Source: Ichthyophis bannanicus (Eukaryota > Chordata > Amphibia > Gymnophiona > Ichthyophiidae). Taken from it: a DNA stretch of 64,000 nt. Position 1 is the stretch's first letter. Each line of letters opens with the position of its first letter. Under the pieces are notes generated by a model. The model made no database searches. It worked only from the letters and a program-made list of their open reading frames with translations, and was not told the DNA's origin. The stretch is taken from positions 380,935,289 to 380,999,288 of the forward strand of contig CM066033.1 of assembly GCA_033557465.1 (NCBI GenBank), read 5' to 3'. This document shows, in pieces, positions 22,633 to 30,685 of this stretch. Both the position numbers and the translations under genes were made by a program.

Positions 22633-23429
22633 GAGTGAAGAGCCTTGGCCTTAGGAATTGGAAAAGAATACTGAACAAGTGGTTGGGGATATTTTTGGAG
22701 CGGATAGTCTGGAGGAATCTGCACATACAGTGGACTGAGACAGACTTAATTTGGCTATGGACCTTGTGAAGACTGGAGCTGGCGAGATGGACACCTATAA
22801 AATGGTGGAGCTGCTAGGGGAAGACTCTCCTGGTGCTCCAGGGAATGGTAGGACTGCTAAAAAGTGGGCAGTGGGCCGGGATTGTACAGCACTCCATGTT
22901 CTGCTCCGCCTTTGTTTTCTATTGCCTCTCTCTTGTGTCCTCTCTTCTTTATTCTCTCACTGGATGGGGTTGAGTAGGGAGGGGACTAGGTAGTATGTAG
23001 TAGTTAATGTGCCTTAAGTGGGCCCGGGAGTAGGAGGGAGGATGAATGTACACCGGGCTGGGCCAAAATATAGGTTCAGGGTAGGGGGAATAGTTTGGGC
23101 AGCAGGAAGAATTTATTAAGAGGGTGGTTGGGGATCCTAACATCAGTAAGTGACTGGTAGAGCTGGGAGGTGGAGGAAAGAGGAGAGGGGTGGGAGGGAG
23201 AGAAGGAAGGAGGGAAAGCGTTAAGGGGAGGGGATGGGGAAAGGGAAGGGGGTAAGGGGGGAGGGGGGAGGGGTCCACCATTGGTCATAGGGAAAGGGAT
23301 GATAGGCAAAGAGGAAGAATACAAGAGGAGTCATTTGTAAAGGGGAGGAGTTTGGAGGTCCTGAGCTGGGAGGACACCTGGAGGAAGTATTCAGGTCATT
23401 TGGGGGAAGATATTAATTGGTATGAGAAA

Positions 23430-24130
23430 TTGTGAAGGTATTAAGCTGGAATATATGCGGGGTTTCTAGCCCCATTAAAAGGAGGAAGGTTTTGGGGGCA
23501 CTGCAGAGGCACCAGGGGAAGATTGATGTGTTTTCTGAAGCATTATAATCAGTAGAAGATCTCAATCGATTGAAGGGTGACAAATTGAATATGTGTATGG
23601 GGCCCTGGCACAGGAATGCAAAGGGGGAGGGGGAGGCTATATAAATAGCGAAGGGGGTGGGGTTTCAGTCCATCCAGGAAGTAGTGGACTCCAAGGGTCA
23701 CTATGTATTAGTGGTGGGGGAGCTGAAGGGATGAAGAATAATCTTAGGTGCAGTATATGCCCCAAATATAGTTGACCTGACATTTTTTGCGGAACTTGCT
23801 GCAAAATTTGAAGGCCTTTCGGAATGCCCGGTAATCCTGGGCAGGGACTGGAATGGGGTTATGGACCTCAACCTAGATATTTCAGCTGGGGCCGGAGGAG
23901 ACAGGATATATATGACCCGACACATAAGCCGTTTTATTAAATGTCTACACCTTATTGATGGCTGGTGGGTCCTATACCCCCCAGGAATAAGATTACACAC
24001 ATATCTCTAGGGCGCACAATACTAGGGCCCGCATTGATGCCATAGTCTGCTCGGACACTATTTTTCAATATGTTGATATAGCGGAGATAGGCCCAAATGA
24101 GATCTCTGACCATACTCCAGACTGGATGAA
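23430..24130 (+). pseudogene. L1-1 ORF2 endonuclease domain, broken
   Basis: The readable blocks are LSWNICGV, then GAVYAPN, LGRDWNGVMD (equivalent of GDFN), ARIDAIVCSD and EISDHTP near 24095. These are the APE endonuclease motifs in order. Frameshifts separate them. This domain is missing altogether from L1-2. Confidence 0.65.
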
Positions 24131-24136
24131 TTTCAT

Positions 24137-26790
24137 ATGGGGGACACTGGGGGCAGAAGTGGCCTATGGTCTTTCCCATTAGAGCTATATGAAGAGGAGG
24201 GATTCTGGAAATATTTTCTAGAAAAATGGCAGGCTTACTGCCAGAGTAATGGGAGACATGCAGAGACTCCAGAACATTTCTGGGAGACAGCTAAGGTAGT
24301 ACTCAGGGGTGACATAATAGCATATAGAGTCCGGCGACGAAGAATGATGGCTGCTAGGATCCTTTGCCTTAAACGGCAGGTGGGCCAAGAGCGACGTCTA
24401 TGGAATCATCATTTTACTGCGGCAAACAAAACACGGTTCTTAGCCACTCAGACCACTTTAAATACGATGTTGCATCAGCATGCTAAAAAATCATTGATAT
24501 ATTATAAGTATCGTTTGTACCAATATGGGGACAAGCTGGGGCGGTTGCTGGCGAGATGTCTAGGTGGGAGGCATGGTTCTCAATATGTAGTTGCGATTAG
24601 GGATACAGCTGGCAAGTTGTGTAAGAATACTAAAGGGATTGGAGAGGTTTTCGAGAAGTTCTATTGGACCCTGTATGTGAGGGATGAGGCATCAGCAGCA
24701 CAAATCCAGGATTATCTGAAATGGATAAAGCTCCCCTGCCTTGCCCCTGGCCAGCAGGAGCATTTGGGAGCCCCGGTGTCAGCCGATGAGGTGGATAGGG
24801 CTATAAATAGGGCAGCCTTATATAAGGCCCTGGGCTCAGATGGATACAGAGCCAAGTTCTATAAAATCTTATCGGATGTGATAGTAGGCCCACTGGCAGA
24901 TATATTTAATGTTTGGTTGACATCTGGTAAGTTGACTTATGATGTCAACACCGCACGCATAGTTGTATTACTGAAGCCAGGAAAAGACTCATATTTAGCA
25001 GAATCATACCATCCAATATCTTTACTAAATATGGACGTAAAGCTTTTTTGCCAAGATTTTGGCAGAGCATCTGGTGACACGTCTCCCAGAGTTGGTACAC
25101 CCATGTCAGACAGGTTTTGTACGAGGCAGGCATCCGGTAAGTAATTTGCAAAAAATTATTACCTCTTTGGAAAAGGTACATAGAGATGGGGTTCCTGCCC
25201 TTCTTATAAGCTTTGATGCTGAAAAAGCATTTGATAGGGTGTGTCGGAATTATCTCTTTGAGACATTAGAGGTCTATGGGTTGGGAGAGTAATTTATCTG
25301 AGGAGTTCGGGCTTTATACGACCATCCCAAGGCAATGCTGGGGGTGAATGGGGACAACACCGCAGGCTTTCAGCTGGAGACAGGTACAAGGCAGGGTTGC
25401 CCCCTGTTGCTCTTGCTGTTTGTCCTCTCGCTGAATCCTCTTCTTTGACTTATATATACACGGGAAGATATTCCATGGGTGGGCATTGGGGAAACTGGGT
25501 TCAAGGTCTCCGCTTTTGCAGATGATTTACTGGTGTTGCTGACCTTCCCACATGGGAGGCCCTGCCTAGGCTACTATCTGAAATTGAGGATTTTGGGGAG
25601 ATAACGGGGCTGAGGTTGAATAGAGCTAAATCTGAAGCCTTGGATGTTCTTGACAACCTCAGTAATAATTGGCCGAGGCCTTTTCTGCTAAAGTGGGCAG
25701 AAGATAAAGTACCTTGGTATATGGCTTCCATCTGATCCGAATCGTTTGTATGGTTTAAATGTGCCCCCCCCCCCCCGATTAATTGGGTAAAAGACAAACT
25801 AAGGGATTGGATGCCTCTCCCCTTGTCCTTGCTGGACAGGATTGCAGTGTATAAAACAATGGTATTTCCCCGGATTTTGTATGTCTTGCAATTACTGCCA
25901 CTGCTGTTGTGCAGAAGGGACATGCGGATAATGGAGGAACATCTGCAGGGTTTCCTATGGTGAGGGAAAAGGTCTCGACTGACGAATGCACGATAGCGGG
26001 GGCCTTGGCAGAGGGGGTGGATGGGCTTTCCTGATCTATCACAGTATAACTTGACATGTGTGCTACATCATGTACGTGACTGGCTAAGGGATCAAGCGGT
26101 CTTTACACCAGGGAAGTGGAGTCTGCTATGGTCTCTTTTGCATACTCCGGGGGCTCAGCTGCCAATATCAGTGCATGGTAGCCTACTTGTAAAGGGTGTG
26201 TGTACCGGGTGAAGAACTCTTTGCAGAATGCTGGAAGTGTCCACGGAGGTCACTGGGTATCTCCTGGTTCAGGGAAATAAAGCTTTCCTCCCAGGGTCGG
26301 ATTCTCGGTCTTTCGGGTATGGGACTCACAGGGAATTACACAACTTAGACATGTTGTGGATGAGGAGGGTAAACCTCTCTTGCTTGAGAACTTGCAAGGC
26401 CATTATCAACTACCCAGAGGTCAACAGTTTTTGTACCTTCAACTGCAGCACTGTGTGTCCTCTTTGGGAGCTGAAGGGTTACAACAGGAAGCACTTAATA
26501 AATTGAAAGCTTGATTTGAATTGGAAGATCGAACTTGGCTTTCAGTGGCACAATATTGTAAAAAAAATATATGATCTTCCACCATATAAGACCATATAAG
26601 ATTATGCATTAATAAATGGAGGACTTAGGTGTCCCTTTGGAGGGGTTTGCTTGGGAGCCGGCAGTGGCACGAGTTCCGGGATTGGCCCAGGGAGCCCAAT
26701 TGCACGAAATGCAATTTAAAATTTTGGCAAAAGCGTATTTCTCCCCAAAGAGAAATACATTACATTAAGGGGTGGGGGAATTAAGTATAT
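24137..26790 (+). pseudogene. L1-1 ORF2 reverse transcriptase, broken
   Basis: A 335-codon frame to 25144 covers the linker and RT start (ADEVDRAINRAALYKALGSD, AKFYKILSD, VVLLKPGKDSYLAESYHPIS). The frame changes at about 25060, then LISFDAEKAFDRV (first catalytic Asp) at 25208, GTRQGCPL, and FADDLLVLL near 25515 (catalytic Asp pair). The C-terminal region continues with frameshifts to about 26790. A poly-C run interrupts it at 25765-25777. Confidence 0.72.
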
Positions 26791-26800
26791 GGGCGGGGCC

Positions 26801-26977
26801 ATCACCGGGGAGGCAACATTGATGATTTTGACATAGGACAGACTTTGGACATGAGACAGACTTTTGGACATGGACAGGTTAGTATAGCTTATGATCAGTG
26901 GTTCATGGTGGGCTAGATCAGGGGTTGGTGCGCTTTTCGGTGGGAGTCGTGTTGAAGTGCCTGAAATGCCTGAAGTG
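26801..26977. other. Junction between L1-1 and CR1 copy C
   Basis: A short unassigned stretch containing repeated GACAGACTTTTGGACATG phrases and GTGCCTGAAATGCCTGAA. No coding signal. Confidence 0.4.
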
Positions 26978-27666
26978 CCTATTCATGCCTGAAATGATAT
27001 TTAAAGGTGATATATCAGAAGAATTGAAACAAATTTTGATAAACTGGGAAGATGTATTACAACTGTTTGATAAACTAAAGAGCAGCAAATAACCTGGTCT
27101 GGATGGTATATATCAGAGGGTGCTGAAAGAACTGAAATATGAGATTGCAGACCTACTATTAGTAATCTGTGAACTATCATTAAAATCATCTGTAGTAACC
27201 TGAGGATTGGAGAGTGGCCAATGTAACTCCATTCCAGGGGTGATCCAGGAAACTACAGACTGGTGAGCCTGACGTCAGTACTGGACAAAAGGGTAGAAAT
27301 CTTATAAAGAATACAATTACTGAACATGTACATAGTTATGGTTTAATGGAAGAAAGCCAACATGAATTTAGCCAAGAATATCTCGTGTTACTAATCCATT
27401 ATATTTTTTTGAAGGTGTGAATAAATAGGTAGATAAAGGTGAGCCGGTTGATACTGTGCATCTAGATTTTCAGAAAGCCTTTGACAAGTTCCCTCATGAG
27501 AGACTCTTGGCAAAATTTAAAAGTTGTGGCATAGGAGGCAGTGTACTATTGTGGATCAGGAAATGGTTAAAAGAAAGCAGAGAGTAGGGCTAAATGGCCA
27601 ATTTTCTAAATGGAGAAAGGTGAAAAGTGGAGTACCCCAGGGATCTGTGCTGGGCCTGCCACCTTT
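26978..27666 (+). pseudogene. CR1 copy C: RT part, left of mariner MITE
   Basis: It starts in the ORF2 linker (CTGAAATGATATTTAAAGG), equivalent to 20465 of copy B, so it is not the continuation of copy B, which had already passed this point. It reads through KLKSSK, the VNK..DKGEPVDT region and GVPQGSVLG, with frameshifts. Confidence 0.75.
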
Positions 27667-27668
27667 TA

Positions 27669-27919
27669 CGAGGGTCACTTTTAAAGTAAGAACCGATTGC
27701 GCACCGGATAACTGAGCACACTTCACAATCGGAGGGATTACTGATTGACATGGCGACAAACGAAGCAGTATAACCATACAACCAACACTGGCAGAGATGT
27801 GAAACGTAATGGCGGCGTAGTGAGAGACTGGCCAAGAGTGGCTGACCTTGAACGGACGTCACTTGACAGATCGCGCGGACACGATGCGCAATCAGTTCTT
27901 ACTTTAAAAATGACCCTCG
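27669..27919. mobile_element. Mariner-type MITE with TA target duplication, inside CR1 copy C
   Basis: The 251-bp insertion has 34-bp terminal inverted repeats (CGAGGGTCAYTTTTAAAGTA..) with two mismatches and is flanked by TA at 27667-27668 and 27920-27921. Comparison with CR1 copies B and B' shows uninterrupted CR1 on both sides. TA duplications and CGAGGG ends are established mariner features. No transposase frame is present. Confidence 0.88.
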
Positions 27920-27921
27920 TA

Positions 27922-28618
27922 ACATATAAATGACCCGGAATGGGAACGAGTGAAGTGATCAAATCTGCAGGTGACACAAAATTGTTCAAAGTTGTTAAAA
28001 TGCAAGAGGATCGAGAAAAATTGCAAGAGTACCTTGTTAAACTGGAAAACTGAGCACCCAAATGGCAGATGAAATTTAATGTGGACTAGTACAGAAGCTA
28101 TGCAACTAGGAAAGAACAACCCAAACTACGGTTACACGATGCAAGATTCCACATTAGGAACCACCACCCCCCAGGAAAAGAATTTAGGCATCATCATGGG
28201 ATAACATGTTGAAACCGTCCGCCCTGTGTGCAGTGGCAGCCAAGAAAGCAAATAGAATGCTAGGAACCATAAAGAAAGGAATGGAAAATAAAACAAAGGA
28301 TATTATAATGCCTCTATCGTTCTATGGTGCAACTGCATCATGAATATTGTGTGCAATTCTGGGCCCCGTATCTTAAAAAGGTTATAGTGGAATTGAAAAA
28401 GATATAGAGAAGTGCCACCAAAATGGTAAAGGGGATGGAAGGATACCCCTATGAGGAAAGGCTTAAAAGGTTAGGGCTCTTCAACTTGGAAAAGAGATTG
28501 CTGAGGGGAGAGATGAGAGAGGTATATAAATTAATGAATCGAGTAGAACGGGTAAATATAGATCGGTTGTTTACTGAAATAAAAAATAGAAAGACTAGAG
28601 GACATGCAATGAAACTAA
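27922..28618 (+). pseudogene. CR1 copy C: RT catalytic and C-terminal part
   Basis: CR1 resumes with AAATGACC and IKSAGDTKLFKVV, where the usual FADD pair has decayed (the Ala-Asp-Asp is Ala-Gly-Asp). It proceeds through [20 protein letters not shown] to [17 protein letters not shown], where a palindromic element is inserted. Confidence 0.72.
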
Positions 28619-28746
28619 GGGGCTTGTTTACAAAGCCGCGGTAGCGGTTTGCGATCGTAATCGGAGCCGCGGCCCCATTGATTTCAATGGGGCCGCGATT
28701 GCGATCGCGATCGCGAACCACTACCGCGGCTTTGTAAACAAGCCCC
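28619..28746. mobile_element. Harbinger-like palindromic MITE with TAA duplication
   Basis: The 128-bp near-perfect palindrome starts GGGGCTTGTTTACAAAGC and ends with its complement, flanked by TAA at 28616-28618 and 28747-28749. Three-base TWA duplications and GGGGC ends with an ATTTAC/GTTTAC block are known from amphibian PIF/Harbinger MITEs. The arms are very GC-rich and full of GCGATCGC. CR1 copy C continues after it with AAGACTAATAGGAG. Confidence 0.8.
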
Positions 28747-28749
28747 TAA

Positions 28750-28840
28750 GACTAATAGGAGAAAATATTTTTTCACTCAACACGTAATCAAATGCTGGAA
28801 TTTGTTACCGGAGGCTGTAGTAAAAGCTGTTAGTGTAGCA
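28750..28840 (+). pseudogene. CR1 copy C: C-terminal end
   Basis: Reads RRKYFFTQHVIK and WNLLPEAVVKAVSVA, the last part of CR1 ORF2, then loses similarity. The 3' UTR and octamers are not seen. Confidence 0.7.
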
Positions 28841-28965
28841 TCTGACAATGCTGTTAAGTAGGCCTGAAGGCCTGGGATTGTAGGTCTAATTGATTTCTAT
28901 GAGGCTCAGTCTCTGCATACACTGATTCTTATAAATTACCTCATGGGCATGGAGGAGTCTTCTTA

Positions 28966-29031
28966 TATTTATTTAACAGTTTTTTTAATACTGCTTTATC
29001 ATTTCCGTCAAAGCAGTCTACAATGTAACTT
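28966..29031 (-). mobile_element. SINE A (3' part), minus strand
   Basis: On the minus strand this is GACTGCTTTGACGGAAATGA followed by TAAAGCAGTATT and an AAATA tail, the same 3' end as in the SINE at 59905-59985. The element is split by SINE B and continues at 29316. Confidence 0.6.
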
Positions 29032-29310
29032 GAGGGTATCTAGAGGGAGGAGTGGCTCAGTGGTTGGGACAGGTTACCTCAGGACGGAAGGCCAGGGGTT
29101 CAATTCCCACATGGGGACAAGCAACTTCAGGTTGGAGGGACTGGGTCTCTAGTCCCATGGCCACTCCTTGTGGCCTTGGGCAAGCCACTTAACCCTCCAT
29201 TGCCTCAGGTACACTTAGATTGTGAGCCCTTCGGGGACAAGGGAATAAAAAGTACCTGTTAGTATCCATGTAAACCACACTGATTCTAAAGAGCACAGTA
29301 TAATAAATAA
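29032..29310 (+). mobile_element. SINE B: tRNA-headed SINE with MIR-like core, nested in SINE A
   Basis: The head has an A-box-like GTGGCTCAGTGGTTGGGAC and a B-box GGTTCAATTCC near 29097. The core CTTGGGCAAGCCACTTAACC then CATTGCCTCAGG resembles the conserved core of MIR/CORE-SINEs. An L2-like 3' part (GTAAACCACACTGATTC) and an AATAAATAA tail follow. AACTT flanks both sides (29027-29031, 29311-29315). The internal boxes mark a polymerase III promoter; it is not a tRNA gene. Confidence 0.75.
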
Positions 29311-29315
29311 AACTT

Positions 29316-29466
29316 AAACCTGGTAATGTACATTAAACAGAGCCATTGATAACTTGGATTTTTCTGAGGCAATGGACGGTTAAGTGACTTGCCCAAGGCC
29401 ACAAGGAATGCTGGTCTCTTGGTTACCAAGCCCGTGCTCTAACCATTAGGCTATTCCTCCAGTCCA
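29316..29466 (-). mobile_element. SINE A (head and core), minus strand
   Basis: Read on the minus strand: GGAATAGCCTAATGGTTAGA (A-box-like head), then the MIR-like core CTTGGGCAAGTCACTTAACC and a CATTGCCTCAG block. The B-box segment seems deleted. With 28966-29031 it reconstitutes one SINE cut by SINE B. Confidence 0.65.
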
Positions 29467-29759
29467 TACATCCAGTTTTTCAAGATCTTTAAGAGACCAA
29501 TTTACAGTCTCAAAGCTGTATGAGAATACAGGAATTGCCAGTTGATTAATGGCTTATATTTTATTCCGTGATGTTAATGCACTTTTCAATAATGATTTTA
29601 AATTTCCTGTAGTATTCTTTACTTATCTTTTCTCTCTGTAATTTTTGCTTGATTGCTGTTCCTTCCTCTACTCCTTGAACTGTCCCCTACTCTTCCTGCT
29701 CTAGATCCTTGATGCCTCAGTCCTCAGTCAGGTAGATGGGGAGAAGTGGGAGAGATGCT
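29467..29759. other. No gene seen
   Basis: AT-rich, then pyrimidine-rich sequence with no recognised element. Confidence 0.4.
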
Positions 29760-30180
29760 GTAGCAGCTGGATAGGGAAGAGTGGTGAAGGAAAGGGGAGA
29801 TGCTGAGCATGCGGCAGGGGGTAGAGGAGAAGGGGAGATGTTTGGCATGGGGTGGGGGAAGGGAAGGGGAGATGCTAAGCATGGGGCAGAGAAAGGGGAA
29901 GAGGGTGGAGATAGGGAAGGGAAGGGGTGATAGACATGAGGGATATGGAAGGAAAGGGGTGATGCTGGACTACAGGGGAAGTTGTCGAAGAGAAGGGGAG
30001 ATGCTGGACACCTGAGAGAAGGTAAGGAATGAAGGAGAAATGCTGGTCACCGGGGCGGGGGGTAGGGAAGGGAAGGAGAGATGCTGGACATGGGGAAGGG
30101 CAGGGAAAATGCTGAACACCTGAGGGAGTAGGGAAGAAGAGGGGAGTTGTTGGATATGAGGCATGGGGGAAGGAAGGAAA
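29760..30180. repeat. GA-rich minisatellite, left of DIRS-3
   Basis: Irregular repeats of a roughly 30-45 base unit centred on AAGGGGAGATGCTGGACATG. The same unit resumes at 40391 after DIRS-3, so DIRS-3 is inserted within the array. Long minus-strand frames here are Pro/Ser/Phe-rich artefacts. Confidence 0.75.
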
Positions 30181-30367
30181 AGCGTAGTTACTCACCTGTA
30201 ACAGGTGTTCTCCAGGAGCAGCAGGAATCAGTCCTCACATATGGGTGACGTCGGCGCCGACGGAGCCCTCGCGGAGCAATTTTCCCCAGCTTTCAAAGAA
30301 AGCCTTTGGGAATTGCAGCGCGCATGCGCGGTCCCCTTCCCGCCCAAGGGTGCCATCTTAGCCAGTC
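30181..30367. repeat. DIRS-3 left inverted terminal repeat
   Basis: It starts GCGTAGTTACTCACCTGTAAC. From TCTCCAGGA (about 30210) to AGCCAGTC it is the inverse complement of 40229-40390, with very few differences, including GACGTCGGCGCCGACGGAG. The first 27 bases are unique to this end and contain the palindrome CACCTGTAACAGGTG. Confidence 0.88.
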
Positions 30368-30450
30368 AGATGACATAGCTAAAAGACAGCATAAAAATTT
30401 GCAAAAAAACTAAAGCAGATGATTGCAACTCCAAGGGGAGGAGGGAGGGT

Positions 30451-30549
30451 TGTGAGGACTGATTCCTGCTGCTCCTGGAGAACACCTGTTACAGGTGAGT
30501 AACTACGCTTTCTCCAGGACCAAGCAGGAAGTCAGTCCTCACATATGGG
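30451..30549. repeat. DIRS-3 internal complementary region
   Basis: 30453-30508 is the exact inverse complement of the outer left end (30182-30240). 30509-30549 (TTTCTCCAGGACCAAGCAG..) is the inverse complement of the outer right end (40350-40390). Thus the region equals the two element ends joined, the template proposed for completing DIRS replication through a circle. It holds CAGGTGAGTAAC. Confidence 0.9.
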
Positions 30550-30685
30550 ACTCCCAAGCTTAAGGCTACCGGAGACCCTAAGCACAAAAATGAGCTCCCT
30601 CTAGCTCAGCAGCACAGAAGGAAGGCATCTTCACTGAATTATTACCCACCGGTAGCCCCCATCCGGAATGGAGGGTAGGAGTTGC

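Larger units (their letters stand above)
21614..26800 (+). mobile_element. L1-1: degenerate L1/Tx1-like LINE, 3'-truncated
   Basis: It begins GGAGGTCATGTGATG, equivalent to GAAGGTCACGTGATG at the start of L1-2, so the 5' end is present. ORF1, a GA-rich inter-ORF region (23150-23300), the ORF2 endonuclease and RT follow in order. The C-terminal zinc region and the poly-A tail are missing. It directly abuts CR1 copy B on the left. The right edge is placed near 26800 because L1 protein similarity stops there. Confidence 0.72.

Noticed and set aside
22949..23324. Pro/Leu-rich minus-strand frames
   Set aside because: Antisense of the GA-rich inter-ORF region of L1-1.
21614..28840. CR1 B and CR1 C as one element split by L1-1
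   Set aside because: Copy C restarts in the ORF2 linker, about 1.1 kb upstream of the point where copy B was cut, so they are two copies.
29047..29110. tRNA gene
   Set aside because: A- and B-box-like sequences belong to a SINE head; the fold and anticodon arm are not intact, and MIR-like core and tail follow.
29760..30180. CRISPR-like array
   Set aside because: The repeat is an irregular GA-rich minisatellite with no constant repeat and unique spacer alternation, in a vertebrate genome.
29875..30195. Minus-strand Pro/Ser/Phe-rich frames in the GA array
   Set aside because: Low-complexity translation of a minisatellite with no start context or homology.
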